A stretch of 64,000 nt of DNA from Ixodes scapularis (GCF_016920785.2 NW_024609857.1:129883094-129947093); one strand, 5' to 3'. Positions 1 to 11,474 are shown, counted from the stretch's first letter. Numbers and translations are program-made. Notes: a model not told the origin generated them from the letters alone.

Positions 1-465
1 ATTTTGAAGCACGCGCAATCTGGTGCCAATTAGCTCGAACGCGTAGCTTTGGCTAATGCATAGACGCCATTTTGCCGCCCAAGTCACGCACCGAGTGCGC
101 GAAAGCGTCACGCGCTGGCACATTCAAGGCAACAATGGATGTCTTCACCCTCAGACAGGCAGACTTGTAGGCACCCTAGACTCTTCTCTTATCCACCTTT
201 TCACTTTCGGTGGCCGCGTCACGTGACTATCTGCGAGGCTTTGTCAGTACAGAGGAGGCTATGCCAGTGGCTACACATAATGTTGGTTAAGGAACCTTCC
301 AGTTCGTTCGATTTTAGTGTAGGGATGTATATTTCGCAAACGCAAAGCCTGAAACGTGATCCGCCGAACCCGCTTCTTTGCCAGTACGGAGTTGGCGGCA
401 AAAGGGAAAGGAAAGGGATACTCTGGATCTGCAAGCAGAGCATATGCAGTTACTTTTGAGCACAC
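1..465. other. No gene recognised
   Basis: Open frames here are short, overlap on both strands and resemble no family I know. The only structure I see is a repeat fragment at 232-262. This is probably intergenic or intronic sequence. Confidence 0.5.
232..262 (+). repeat. Fragment of MITE end (family at 32666-33047)
   Basis: The stretch GAGGCTTTGTC..AGAGGAGGCTATGCCAGTG closely matches the right terminus of the MITE ending at 33047, including the word GAGGAGGCTAT. Only this end is visible, so it is a truncated or chance-preserved terminus. Confidence 0.35.
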
Positions 466-530
466 ACTTTAGAGCACACCAGCTCGAAGCACGGGATTGC
501 GACAGCTCGTGCTGCAGATCCCAGGGTAGG
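466..530 (+). repeat. SINE head fragment
   Basis: The words CACACCAGCTCG, AGCACG, GCTGCAGA and CCCAGGG occur in the same order and spacing as in the head of the tRNA-derived SINE at 25715-25970. The Pol III boxes themselves are not preserved. Confidence 0.4.
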
Positions 531-570
531 GTGAACATGAAGCGACTGAGTGGGGCGAGCTGAGGCCCTT

Positions 571-770
571 CTATCCTGGGAAAAGTGGCGCATTCATTGT
601 TGTAGAAATGCTCGAGCCAGGTGCCGCGCGTCACTTCTGGGAAATTCATGGCGTCTGAAATCTAGCTCAGTGCCGCGCTGTGCCGCCATGATCTTCCCAA
701 GGGCTGCACGTTGCACGTGCTTCGTGCATCGACGCACCTTGCGCTACTTTTGAAACATGAAGGGGCTTTA
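571..770 (+). repeat. Dispersed repeat, inverted copy at 59562-59773
   Basis: About 200 bp that reappear as the reverse complement at 59562-59773, with a further partial copy at 59481-59550. Shared words include ATCTAGCTCAGTGC, GATCTTCCC and ACATGAAGGGGCTTTA. The ends (CTATCCTGGG and GGGGCTTTA) suggest a short TIR ending in TAAAG, so this is probably a MITE. It has no coding content. Confidence 0.55.
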
Positions 771-839
771 GGATGAGCTACAGGCTTCGCTCATGCTTTC
801 AGTTGCACCTCAAAATGTGGAAAGTGATCAGTTAGAACC

Positions 840-1899
840 AAGCCACTTCGATCGCAGCGCCACCATCGCTACGATCGAAGCGAGCGACGACACATGTTAA
901 GATCATATAGGCAATATAGCGCCTTAGGGGCTATATTGCATTTTTATGATTTTGACGTCAGAGGTAACATAAAAACACCACGTTACGAGGACTTGACGTT
1001 AGGACGACGTTACGACGTCATTGTTGACTACGACGTTACGCGATGGCAAGGTGCTCACGGTCGTAAGGCCGTCGTGACATCACGTTGCATCGAATAGGAC
1101 GCCGTTTAGCGACATCAAGTCGCCGCCGTGACATCGCGTCACGTTGAGGACTACGACGTTATGCGATATCAAGTTGCCGTTGTAACGCGGTCATGACGTC
1201 GCGCCGCATCGAGGACGACGTGGACGTGGTCATTAATGCCGACGGCGATGTCAACGCCCCACGCAACGTCAAACATCACTGACGTCACGTTAACGTCATT
1301 CTGACGTCGTCGTCAACGTCACCGTCACAACGATGTCATGACGAAGCCTTGACGGCGCGTAACGTCGTCGCCTTCACCAATATCAGCGTCGACGCGCCGT
1401 CACAACGAAGTCTCTACGTTGTGTGACGTCTTCGTCGTCAACGATGACGTCAACATTGTGAAGTTGTCGGGACGTCGTCGTGACATCGAGTTGCGTCATG
1501 TCGACAACCTGGCACCAAGCCTTTTTATGACGTCGCATATACAAGGACGCCGTCATCTTGACGTTTCGTGATTTCGTCGTCGTAATCGCCGTGAACGTCA
1601 ACGTTGACATCGACGTCGTTGTTAACGCAATATGACGTCAGAACGCAGTCTTAATGTCGTGTAACTCGCGTTGTCAACGTCGATGACGACGTTGACATCA
1701 AGGCGTCGTCGTGATGTCGCATGGCGTTGTGACGGCAAGTCAGGTTGCGGTGACGCTATGTATTGACGTGACGCCTGACGTCTAGGTTGTATAAAAAATA
1801 TAGCCCGGCGTTCCATTGTTTCTACGACCTTGACCAGTGTGCCAGGCCAAACCATTTCGCTCGTAGTGCCCGAAAGGGCGCTACGAGCGAAGTGGCTTA
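840..1899. mobile_element. Hairpin-bounded foldback element, invaded
   Basis: The left end AAGCCACTTCG and right end CGAAGTGGCTT are inverted copies. Each end is itself a stem-loop: CTTCGATCG..CGATCGAAG at the left, and TCGCTCGTAG..CTACGAGCGA (about 1858-1892) at the right. Nearly all the interior is the GACGTC-word element at 925-1807, which appears to have inserted between the two hairpins. Confidence 0.5.
925..1807. mobile_element. TIR element filled with GACGTC words
   Basis: The ends GGGGCTATATT and AATATAGCCC form a terminal inverted repeat, followed inside by T/A-rich tracts. The roughly 850 bp between them are dominated by degenerate iterations of GACGTC, ACGTCGT and ACGACGT, with dozens of copies and no fixed period. 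There is no ORF of interest; translations in this interval only reflect the repeated words. It looks like a nonautonomous DNA transposon. Confidence 0.6.
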
Positions 1900-1928
1900 G
1901 ATTAGCTGTTTTTTTCCACATGCGGAGG

Positions 1929-2092
1929 TTTCGATCTGGACGAGCATCGTAACGGCGTGCGGTCGTGAATCACTACTGCGTGGTGCACGTTAAAGACCCG
2001 TGGCGAGCGGTTTGTACTCCACTGGCTAACTTTCTCATCTACAGCTGGGAGGGAAGTCGCCCGTTGAGGCAGACTAAAGTCTATGCTGTGAG
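1929..2092 (+). repeat. SINE body, 5'-truncated
   Basis: Matches the 3' portion of the SINE at 25715-25970. Shared words are CGATCTGGA, GTGCGGTCGTG, CACTACTGCG, CATCTACAGCTGGGAG and AAGTCGCCCGTTGAGGCAG, in the same order and orientation. The tRNA-like head with Box A and Box B is missing, as in a 5'-truncated retroposed copy. Divergence suggests an old insertion. Confidence 0.65.
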
Positions 2093-2609
2093 ACGTTTTC
2101 AGGCAGCTGTGCAGGGGCGCCGCCATAGCCGATTTTCAGTTTTTGTTTCATCTTATTCCGTTCGCTTTACTTCACCATTGCCACGGCAGGACAGATTATT
2201 GCCACTTTAGGTGCTACTGTGTCCTTGTTCTTAACATAGGCCTTTGTGAAGGGTCGTCAACGCCTTCTTCAGTGGCTCGGCATTTCGGTAAAACAATAGA
2301 AGGTCGGCAGTGGAGGCTCAATCTGGCGCGTGTTTAAAGCGTCTATATACATAGAAACACCTAAATTTTTTTGTATACCGACGATAATGAGGATGATAAT
2401 TCGCGGCTCTTTCATCATGTTGTTTGGTTTGGTTACGTGTGCCACCAAGCACCCCGCACTAACAGTCTCTACCGCGCCAGTGCAATCGCCCGAAGAGCGC
2501 GGCCGGTGCGAGAAAAATCTCGGGGGCCATGCTCTCACGGCTGCGGGACGGCACACCTCCCCATTCTAGTATACCCTACTATTGCTTTAGCGTATTGGCG
2601 GAAAAATAT
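2093..2609. other. No gene recognised
   Basis: No splice-bounded ORF, RNA gene or repeat that I can place. Confidence 0.4.
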
Positions 2610-2885
2610 TGCGGTGGTGCCCTCCTATGCTTCCCTCGTGACATCATTACCTTGTGAACAAGTTTGATAGTGTTTGTAATGAGCATGGTGGAAGCTTTAA
2701 TTCATTGCGCTCTGAAACCAACACTGCCAACACAGTTAAAATTGTAGTTCTTACATTACTCCCATTTTCGTCCGAGAGAAATACTTTCCTGGCGTCGTGG
2801 ACAGGATTCGGCCCATCCTCGCAGTTCGTCCGCAACGAAGCTTTCGATCGCTCACGTTCTCGAATAGTCAAACTATTCGCCCCTT
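2610..2885 (+). repeat. Dispersed repeat family R, copy 1
   Basis: Shares ordered words with 60990-61250 (+), 12230-12560 (-) and, more distantly, 62170-62520. Examples are GTGTTTGTAATGAGCATGG, TGGAAGCTT, ACACTGCCAACAC, AAATC/TTTCCTGGCGT and CGCTTTCGATCGC. Short ORFs here are opened by the repeat and are not conserved between copies. The class is unknown; a MITE or SINE-like element is possible. Confidence 0.65.
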
Positions 2886-3540
2886 CTCCGTTCGTCAACA
2901 AACTCAGTGGTGCCATCTACTGGTATTCCCCGGCACACTTCTGGTTCACGTGTATTTCTTGATTTTGCATCCATTATTTTATCATAGGAGTGAATTAAGT
3001 TTGGCAGTGCTGTAAGTGGCCGTTTCCAAAAGATAGTTTGTATATTTGACGACACAAATACTACGAAGCCAACCGCCTAGTTCAGTACCGGAAGTCGATG
3101 GGGGCTATTTGCACACTGGCGCCACCACGTTTCAACTCACGCGAGGAAGAGGGAATAGTCGGAGGGGGGGGGGGGGGGGGGGGTTTTTTGGCATGTCTGA
3201 AGAAGTGAAAACTATGCGCGCGCAGCTTTGACCGAAGTTCAATGTACGTGAGCACACAGGTAGCCACAGCTTTGGCTTTATTGCAAGGAAAAGTTTTCCC
3301 CGAAATAGTATCGAACTGAAATGGTGGTTTTGAAGAAGAGCATCCCAAAAAGATTTTTCCGAATCAGCCCCCCACTCCAAGCAGCTTTTGAATTATCACT
3401 GAGAATGAGTCGTTTCGCTGGAACTCAAACAGTTTCAAGTCATTCCAAGTGGAACTCGGGGTGCCATAACCTCGAAAGTAAGTCCATGCGCCAACATAGA
3501 GCCACTAAATGATCTAATTTAGAGTATCGGCACTCCGTTC
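2886..3540. other. No gene; 20-nt poly-G tract at 3164-3183
   Basis: Apart from an uninterrupted run of about 20 G there is nothing I can assign. Poly-proline and poly-glycine translations across the run are artefacts. Confidence 0.5.
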
Positions 3541-5012
3541 CCAGGCGAAAATTTCAACTGGGACCAATTGGTCCCAATTGCAACTGGTTTATGAAACAAT
3601 TCCCAGTTGCAACTGGTCCCAGTTGGAGTTGGTTCCAGCTGGAATTGGTCCCAGTTACAACTGGTCCCAGTTGGAGTCGGTCCCAGTTACCGCTGGTACC
3701 AACTCCAGCAACAATGAAACACGGCACAAAAAAGCACAATAAAACACGGCACAAAAGTTGACAAGACTTTATGGTCAAAAACTTGGAGAATGAAACTAAA
3801 TAATAGGTTCGGTGACGTGCACGCTCCGGGTTTAGTTAGTTGCTTGCGACGGTTGAATCGCTTTTTCAGAGGTAGTATTCATGAGATGAAGGAAGATCGG
3901 CCGCTGGCGTCTGTTAGTGAGGACGTCCTCAACTTCTCTCCCCATCGCGTGAAGAAAGGTGCTCACCCGTGATCCCGCGTTCCGCAGGTGAAGTCCTGTT
4001 AGGATGCGGTAGCGCTCCCACCTCGCAATCTCTGTCACAACAGTCGAACATTTTCGAGGTAGACCTCCTGCCATTTTCGCCATTGTGCTCTCCGCGGCGT
4101 TCTCTCTTCCGTCCGGCCTATGTGCGTCCGGCCTTTCCTGGGTGCCCTCCGATCGCTGAACTGCATCGTTCCATCCTCGAAGTTCACCGCCGCCACCATG
4201 GTGGGTGTACAGTTAGGTCCAAAAAAGCGCAGCTGTAGTTTTCACATTTTCACAATGACGCCAACTTGGAAGACGCCAACTTGGGCGATGGCCGCGTCCT
4301 TTCGACACCGGCGTCAGCATAGGCAGCGCCATCTGTCGACAGCACGTACCACTAATCCGCACCCGCGTCTCGCGTGCCACCTGTGCCACGGCGGCCGGCT
4401 AGCTCTGATTGGCCGAAAGATAAATTTATTTATTAAAAGAAAAAAAAATACTGTAGGTATTTAAATAAATGTTTTAATATATTTTAATAATGCACTAAAT
4501 GTTCATTTAGGTGAACAGATTTTGTCACTAATTATATTTTCTAATAAAAAAAATGTATTTAGTTAATTAAAATTTTTATATTATTTTTATAAATATATAA
4601 ATGTACCCAGTAATTCAAAATTTTCCTATTTGTATAAATCTAAAAATATAAGTGTTTTTAGTTTTCTTTATTAGCAAAGGTCAATGCACCCCCAACTTGT
4701 CAAAATTGTTGTCCCGTGTGAACTGGGAACGGGAAAGGCATTTGAAGTCCGACTGGGAATCGCTCCAACTAGTTCCTTCCCTAACTGGTCCCAGTTCACT
4801 CCATTCTTAAATGGGAGTCAAACCAGTTGACTCCCAACTGAGAATGGTTCAAACCAGTTGTCTCCCAACTGGGAATGGTTGAAACCAGTTGACCCCTCAG
4901 CTGGTCCCAGTTGGACTCCTATTGGTCCCAGTTGATTCCCAGTTGGGATCAGTTAGTCCCAGTTGAAACCAGTTGAGGTGCGAACTGGTCCCAGTTAGAA
5001 ATTTTCGCCTGG
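3541..5012. mobile_element. 1.5-kb TIR element with CAACTGG/CCAGTTG arrays
   Basis: Terminal inverted repeats CCAGGCGAAAATTT and AAATTTTCGCCTGG bound the element. GTTC flanks both ends (3537-3540 and 5013-5016), a possible 4-bp target duplication. Inside each end is a subterminal array of the palindromic word CAACTGG-CCAGTTG and variants (3556-3710 and about 4730-4995). The middle holds an AT-rich stretch (4420-4690). No transposase is visible, so it is a nonautonomous DNA transposon. Confidence 0.75.
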
Positions 5013-5759
5013 GTTCCCTGATCTGCCTGTGGGCGCCGCCATCTTGGTGCTCAGTGCAAAGGAAACGCAACTGTCGATCTTCACAATTCAAACATGCGAA
5101 TGCCCCCGCTTAGATACCGTTCTAAAACAAAAGTCATGTTATATTGTTTTTCTCTGTCGCGAACTATTTTAACGGTTTTGGTGGACGGATAAAGTTTAGT
5201 GCGATTTCAGATAAAGCGTCAGAAAACTGACAATCATGCTCTTAAGCACCAAAGTGACTGAAGTGTCCGTTATTCTGAAGCATAGCTTATTCAGTGGCTC
5301 TACGCCAGCCACTCGTTTCAGAGAACAACGCAAACAATTTCTTTCTGAGAAAGATAACAAAGTGCTCTCGTTTTGCGGGTGGCGGCCGTGGCGCGTGGCC
5401 TATTGTAGAGCGTGCGTGGCCTTCCATTCGATCCAGGCCGCCGATTTGGTAAGTCGCACTCCATCGGGCTCCCGAGTTCAATTGAATTTCTTTTACAGGA
5501 GTCCGGCGCCCAATCCCTGATAGGAACTACAAGACTAAGAACAACTGCACCCGACTAATTCCGAGGGCGCTCGTTGGATTAGCGATTTATTCGTGTTTGC
5601 TGCGATTGGGTGGTTCTGCAGTTTGTCAGCTTTGCAACGATGAGATGCGCATGTCTGATTGCAACGTGTGTAGCGATAGCAGATGCCACGCCCAAATGTT
5701 TTACAAGAAAATCGGAACCCTTTTCGGATGAGCACCGCATTTTTGCTTCAGTTATAAGA
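5013..5759. other. No gene recognised
   Basis: Short unsupported ORFs only; no repeat relation to the rest of the window that I can see. Confidence 0.4.
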
Positions 5760-6690
5760 AAAGGGTCTGAATGGCATGTAACCCTTCTCGGCGGTAGGAC
5801 ATTCGATTCGATTCAAAGCATTTTGATTGCATGAGGCCTTGGAGATGAGGTTCGCCACCGATTCGCCCAATTCGCCTTAAGCGAAGTTGCGGCACTCCTT
5901 TTGCGAGTCCGTCAGTATGGTGAGATGCGTTTGCGTCGTGCAGTTCGCAGCGAGTGCTATTGCCGCCTGTTGAACTCGTTCTGTGAGGGTGGTGTATATC
6001 GGCGCTGTTCTCATCATTTCGAAGAGCGGGTGTGCGACGGCCAGGGTGGCGGTGTTGCTCCTGGGGAGCTTGGCTGCGTCGGCGCGGGGAGTTCCCCGAT
6101 TCTCGTCCCATATTCTCGAGATGGTTTCGGCCCCGACTCTTCTCCTGTCTGGATTTCTTTCTCCATTCATGTTTCTGGGGATTCTTTCAACCGTGATGTT
6201 ACTTCTAGCCGCAGGTGGCAATTCCTGTGTTGATTCTTGGTAGAAGACGCCTCCCGGCGTGGCCATGTTGCGCTTTTCCAGGAGCCATCTTTCGTTGGGC
6301 GTCCTGTTTAGCCTTTCAATGTGCGAGATGCATTGGGCTTTCCAGACTTTCTTCACTGTGTTGCAGAAGCCCGTTTTCAACAGGTCCTCTGCTGCCATGT
6401 ACTCCGGTAGTCCAAGCGCGTTTTTGAATGTTGTTCTTATGACTACGTTCAGCTTGTTAATCTCGGCTTGCGTGAGTTTCAGGTACGGAGTGGTGTACAT
6501 CACTCTTGAGATTATGATGGCGTACTCGAGCTGTATCGCTTCCTTTTCCTTAAGGAAAAGGAGAAGGATCTGAAGCCTTTGGCTCCGGATCCTTCTCAGC
6601 GTGCCGTTGGTTTGGGTTGTGGAGTTAGTGAGTTTGTCCAACGTGCTTTGGTTCCTCCCGGATTGACTGGCAGAGAAACGACCTCTTGTG
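5760..6690 (-). pseudogene. LINE (I/Jockey-like) ORF2 3' fragment: RT thumb and start of RNase H
   Basis: The minus-strand frame from about 6690 down to 5877 reads as the C-terminal part of a non-LTR retrotransposon polymerase. It contains AIIISRVMYTTPYLKLT, then a linker around EYMAAEDLLKTG, and ends in an RNase H-like segment TILTDSQKECRNFA. A stop codon follows at once, but the same frame continues with GELGESVANL, so the homology runs through a nonsense mutation to about 5760. The catalytic RT motifs (palm) are absent, so the copy is 5'-truncated and dead. The first 50 or so residues of the open frame, upstream of 6690, look unrelated. Assignment to the I/Jockey/R1 group rests on the RNase H segment. 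Confidence 0.65.
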
Positions 6691-8019
6691 TATAATTCGC
6701 ACTTTTTTTTTTTTTTGTTCGATTGTCTTAAGAGGGAATATGATTTTACTAGTGACCATAGCTTAGTACTCTGCTTCTGAGCGCACGCTAACGGCAAGCA
6801 TGCACAGATTTGTTTTTCTGCATAGTTCATTTCCCTCAAGATTTCCGATTTTATCATCATATAAATTGTAGCTCGTTCTGAGCATCTGCACTAAATGTGC
6901 TCACTAATATGGGGTCCTATGAATGATAGTTAAGCCTTTGTAAAAACAAAGTGATAAAACTTTCTTCTGGGACATTTGGGCATTTGATCAAACCAATTAG
7001 GAGATGATGCAAGCTAAGAAAAAAGTATTTCTTAATTTATTTATTTTTTAAGTGAATCCTCCTAATGGCCCTTAAAACTTTTTTTTTTCACTTTGATTTG
7101 AAAAAGGCATAACTCTTTCCTACCACTGTAAAATATTGAAATTGCTTGTAATTTCTGATAAGACAAGTGCCGGCAATGATATTTTCACACACTAAATGTA
7201 AAAACTTTGGTTTCACTTTCACTGTCTTAGTTCCTTATTCAGTTACAGTGCATAAAATTAGTCTGGTCTTCACAGTAGTTGCCTGTTCAGGTTGCTTTGC
7301 TATTGCGAAATTCCTTGAGTCGACACAAGTCACCCTCTTTCTGATACATGGCTAGTACCGACTTTACTTCAGAGGCCATTCCTGAGTACCTTGCTGCTCC
7401 GGACATTGAAACGGCGAACCTACTGTAGCATATTTTCGGCACAAACAAATTTGGTTTTCTGGGCAAAAGCAAGTAGAATGACCGTTAATGCGGTGAGGTC
7501 ACGTGCAAGCTATGTATTGTTGTCGAATTGTACGATTGTTAATCGACACCAGCTAACCTTTCTACATTAGGTCAGTTGTTGACAGTGCTAAACTCCCGCG
7601 GAGAGAAGATACCCCCCCCCCCCCCCCCCCCCTCAGCCACTTAGTCCGCCTCCCGTCGTTTGAAACGCCATCTAGATTTTCCTTGCAAAACTGTGCATTT
7701 CATGAAGTGCGGTATTCGCCATCCAGAGAGCGCTTAAACACATATGCGCTCCGTAAAATACACTACAGGTGCCATTGCAGCCATCCTCAAACTGGTTGCG
7801 CGTCGAACGACGGGATGCGAGTCGTGGGGGAGAGGGGGGTATTGCTCAGTTCCTCCTCTTTCGTCATGAGGCGTCATCACACTCCGGCGGACCCCAGCCA
7901 GCGATTGATCCCGAACCCAACTCCGACGCATTGATTAAACACGAAAGTGAGCCGAGCGCAAATGCCACGCTCGTGTCCAATGTGGACTTCGGGAGTGGCC
8001 CTAGTTCGATGACGTCACA
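6691..8019. other. No gene; poly-C tract at 7612-7632
   Basis: AT-rich sequence without exons I can support, ending in a 21-nt C run. The frame-shifted ORFs after 7680 run into the repeats that follow. Confidence 0.45.
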
Positions 8020-8205
8020 AGTTTGGGGTACAGGTCTTTCTAATAGACCGATCTCACACCCAGTTTCACTACGCCACCACTGCAACTATGCATCGTGGGA
8101 ACTAGAGTCCTGGTGCACTAGCGATAACCCCGCTGAGGGTCTGCGCGAGCGGAGCACGAAGCGGAACGAGCTGTCTCGCGATCTGGCGCCTGCTCATGAA
8201 TCACA
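8020..8205 (+). repeat. Dispersed repeat, second copy at 32580-33110
   Basis: The words ATGCATCGTGGGAACTA, ACCCCGCTGAGG, GCACGAAGCGGAA, GAGCTGTCTCG and CTGGCGCCTGC recur in the same order near 32610-33105. There the repeat is split by a MITE. This copy supplies the uninterrupted version of that site. Confidence 0.6.
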
Positions 8206-8206
8206 G

Positions 8207-8841
8207 TTAAAGGAGCTATGCAACAATTTTTGTACTTTGCGCAAATACCGCTTAAAACGGATCCCTAACGTTAATGACCTACGAAACACGCGTCCGTTTT
8301 TCAACCCACGCAATAGAAGTCCCAGAAAAAAATTTAAGAAAAACGAGCAGCGTTCACCCCCTCAACTCGCAGCCAGAACAAGTGGCCACGTGATCTGGAG
8401 CCGATTATATGCCGCCAGTGTTGATCATAGCCACGCGCTGGGGTTGGCAAAGCGCAGGACACGCGCTGAGTTCCAGACATTGTTATGGCTCGGCTGTTGT
8501 CGTCGTTGCAGCGATTGGACACGGGTCACAACCCGAATGCTTCTCGAGCTAGCAATTGTCACGAGCCCAAGTCGAGTGCTCACGCAATGCTCGGGTCCAA
8601 TCTATGAACCGCATTCAAATATCGTCACTTGGGTGTACTGCGATCCCCGAGTTACGTCATCAAATTTTGCAAAGGAGAGATTGAATGAAAATGATCGCTT
8701 TTGTCCTTGAAATTACACCGCAACAAAGGAGTTTCTTGGCCAATGGCGTTGCGTGTGAGTATCCTTGAGTCCCAGCTGTGCCAGTAAGCTCGTGTAGAGA
8801 GAAAAACATTCCAATTGAATATCGTTGCACAGCTCCTTTAA
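8207..8841 (+). mobile_element. TTAA MITE, family M1
   Basis: Bounded by TTAAAGGAGCTATGCAAC and its inverted copy GTTGCACAGCTCCTTTAA, with TTAA at each edge, as left by piggyBac-type transposition. A full reverse-complement copy lies at 22044-22676 and shares the interior throughout, including GCGCTGGGGTTGGC and CGATTGGAC. A 313-residue open frame (7769-8710) crosses this MITE. Because it includes unrelated flank and is not preserved in the second copy, I treat it as spurious. Confidence 0.8.
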
Positions 8842-9956
8842 GGCTGGTGCACACAGCCCCGATTCCTTACGTTACGTTACGTAAGCTCACGTACAAGCCG
8901 CCGGGATATCTGTGCATCATATCAAGAGTGGCTACCAATTCGAGGAGGTATACATGGCACGCGACATTCGAGACACGAGTGTTTCGGTGACTTAAACGTA
9001 ACGTAAAAAAAAACAAAAAAAAACAGTCTTTTAAAGTTCAACCGAGCTTAAAGGGGCACTGACACATCAAAATCATATTTTTTATTATTATCCGAAACGA
9101 TTGAAAACGATGCCGGGACATTACCCTCAAAATTTGAGATTTGGGAATTCAGTATTCGTGAAGTAAAAAAACAATTTCCAAATGCCGAATTCGAAGTTCC
9201 CGCGCGATCGGCGCCGGTGCCTTGACGTCAAAAATTGAGGAGACCTGAGAGTCCACTTTCCTGTCACCACTCCCTGCTGTTGCCATGGCGACCCAAAGCG
9301 AGGAGGATAGGAGCGAGCGCCGGCTAGCGCCGGCGTTGTGGCGGACCGGTTTTGAGCGGTGTCGCCTGTTTTCCGTTGGAGGATACAAATCCAGGAGACG
9401 GCACCACAACGAACTCCCGATTTTTGGTATTTCAAAAAGAAGGGCCGTAGTGCGTTCGCAATTGCGTTAAAAAACATGTTTTAAGATTGCCGTAATTAAA
9501 TGTTATAGAGATGTCGCCTACAAAGCTTCTAAATTTCCTGATTTTTGACGTCACCGATCAAAAGAAGCGAGGAGGCGAGAGGCGGGAAAATCAAACGCCA
9601 AAAATAAAAAGGCGCGCGCGCGCGCGGGAAAATTTTTTTTTCGCGACGCGGTTTTTTTTTGCGTGTCTATGACTACAACTTGCATCGTTTTAGACAATAA
9701 AAATAAATACGACCTTTGGGGTGTCAGTGCCCCTTTAACTACGTTACAACAAGTCTTGTGTCCTTGGTTGCCACGGTAACTCACCATCCTAGCTCGTCGC
9801 CACCGAAACAATCGTGTTTAGAATGTCGCGTGCCGGGCCATCTAGTTGAATTGGTAGCCACGCTTAATTTGATGCACAGATTTCCCTGTGAATTAAAGAT
9901 AAGCTTTCATTACGTAACGGAACGTAAGAAAACGTGTTTGTGTAAACCAGCCTTTA
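8838..9956. mobile_element. Foldback MITE, family M2, interrupted
   Basis: The left end AAGGCTGGTGCACACA and right end TGTGTAAACCAGCCTT are inverted, and the arms continue inward with ACGTTACGTTACG, GTGGCTACCAATTCGAG and ACATTCGAGACACGA against their complements. The element is split at 9048-9738 by MITE M3. A 5'-truncated uninterrupted relative at 21692-22015 shows the two halves joined. Confidence 0.75.
9048..9738. mobile_element. TTAA MITE, family M3, copy 1
   Basis: TIRs are TTAAAGGGGCACTGACA and TGTCAGTGCCCCTTTAA, with TTAA on both sides. The interior has CGCAATTGCG words and a CG-alternating tract. A related reverse-oriented copy occupies 40228-41239 (shared ATAACATTTAAT and GTCATAGACGCG words). 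The element at 29398-31062 shares the TIR but not the interior. Confidence 0.8.
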
Positions 9957-10111
9957 CAGTGAGCTAGAATTAGAATTTGGAATACATTTTAGCGCTCAAA
10001 AAACAGGGACAAAGAGGCGAGAAACAGACAGCACAGTGCGCTACTAACAACTGATTTTATTACGTGAAACGACACTTTTATACCATCCGAGTTTCTGATT
10101 TTGCTCCACCA

Positions 10112-10678
10112 CTAGCCAACCCGGTGCCAGGCCGCGTCCTTGAGGAACGCACGCTCTTTGTCCAGTAAATCAATTGAGGCCACGCTGACACATGCTGCAC
10201 CACCCTTAATCTCATCTGCCTCGACTATCTCCCTCACAGTTTTTTCCTTGTGCCGTGCCAGCATCTTGCTCTCGGAAAACAACGGCATACACTTGCACCT
10301 TTCACAATGATCAGACAGATGACCGTCCCGATAATTTCCTACTTTAAGTTTGTGCTCCCTCAGCCTATCATTAACACACCTACCTGTCTGACCTATATAC
10401 TTGTTTCCGCATGATAAGGGGATCTGATATACTACTCCCTCCGCACATTCAACGAAGGGATCCCTGTGTTTTACCGCGCAGCCAGAAGGGGCCTTACAAA
10501 AAGGATCTGTCATCCTACATAATCTACTAAGTTTGTTTGGTGCGGAAAACACTACTTTCACGTTTGATCTATTGGCCACCTTTTTCAAGCCATGCGCCGT
10601 TTTGTGAATGTACGGTATCACCGCGACCTTCTGTTTATCTCTGAGAACCATTGGGCAAGGGCGATCTTCACTACGCAT
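10112..10678 (-). CDS. GIY-YIG endonuclease domain in inverted left arm of PLE A
   Basis: This 188-residue frame holds the C-terminal PLE domains: the linker VAVIPYIHKTAHGLKKV, then a Cys/His-containing segment (CRMTDPFCKAPSGC..KH), then the GIY-YIG core GVVYQIPLSCGNKYIGQTG with RCVNDRLREH supplying the Arg and His, and a downstream acidic residue in TVREIVEA. It is the mirror of 11475-11987, differing at only a handful of residues. The endonuclease is thought to nick target DNA for PLE integration. This copy is detached from any RT in its orientation, so it is probably a by-product of inverted integration rather than an independent gene. Confidence 0.8.
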   Translation of the reverse strand: MRSEDRPCPMVLRDKQKVAVIPYIHKTAHGLKKVANRSNVKVVFSAPNKLSRLCRMTDPFCKAPSGCAVKHRDPFVECAEGVVYQIPLSCGNKYIGQTGRCVNDRLREHKLKVGNYRDGHLSDHCERCKCMPLFSESKMLARHKEKTVREIVEADEIKGGAACVSVASIDLLDKERAFLKDAAWHRVG

Positions 10679-10679
10679 A

Positions 10680-11341
10680 GCTCATTTGACATTAAAGATG
10701 TATACTACTCTTTGCCGCACGACAGGTTACTAACATCCGTGGAACATTGTATCGATCGCTTTGGTACAGTGGCCTTCCAGAATCAAATTGGCATGATGGA
10801 AGAGAGTTTTATTGAAATGCTCTCGTTTTATCTTAAATTGACGTTTGTGGAATGGAATGACGGGGTCTATATACAAAAACAAGGGGTATGCATTGGCTCA
10901 TGTTTGGCACCCATCCTCAGTAACATATTTTTAGCCCATCAGGACAAAGTTCTTTTTGAGCGCTTTAATGAAGGCAACAATTTTAATGAAATCAAAGTTT
11001 TTAGGTTTGTGGGTGATTTTTTAGTTTTGTTCAAGCATGGGCCTGCAGAATTCCAGTCGAGAGTGGATGACCTCTTTACTGTTTTTAAAAATGTCTTACA
11101 CCCCCTCATACTAACCCAGGAACTACCAGTAGAGGGTGTGCTGCAGTTCCTTGATATCAGACTAACCTTTTCTGAAAGACATGTGTGTTGGATGTACCAC
11201 CCTAGAGCCCAGAAACCCCTGTTGCCGTACAATTCAGCTCATTCAAAACTGGTAAAAAGGAGTATTGCCAATATGTGCGTATTGAACGCCCTCAAAAAAT
11301 CATGCCACCATGTGATGTCAGAAGGCCTGGGCACGCAGTAA
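10680..11341 (+). pseudogene. PLE A reverse transcriptase, 5'-truncated, catalytic Asp lost
   Basis: The frame starts inside RT motif A (SSFDIKDVYYSLPHD), where the left inverted arm ends. It continues through motif B-like QKQGVCIGSCLAPILSN and the motif C region FRFVGDFLVLF, then QFLDIRLTF and the LPYNSAHSKLVKR thumb region. In active PLEs motif C carries two Asp (FVDD, as in 35629-35640 of PLE E). Here the first is Gly, so polymerase activity is not expected. The N-terminal third of the RT is missing. Residues encoded before 10680 belong to the inverted arm. A stop at 11339 precedes a frameshift into the endonuclease frame. Confidence 0.85.
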
Positions 11342-11474
11342 AGGCGGTTGTTGGCAGCTGGCTTTCCGAAGAATGTAGTGGTCTCAGTTGCAGAGATCGT
11401 ACTAAAAAGACTGCGTAGTGAAGATCGCTCTTGCCCAATGGTTCTAACTTCTCAGAGATAAACAGAAGGTCGCG

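Noticed and set aside
6691..6860. N-terminal extension of the LINE ORF at 5877-6860
   Set aside because: The residues do not resemble LINE sequence, and a poly-A/T run lies between. The frame is open by chance.
7769..8710. 313-residue + strand ORF
   Set aside because: It runs from unrelated flank through a dispersed repeat into MITE M1, has no domain, and is not preserved in the second M1 copy.
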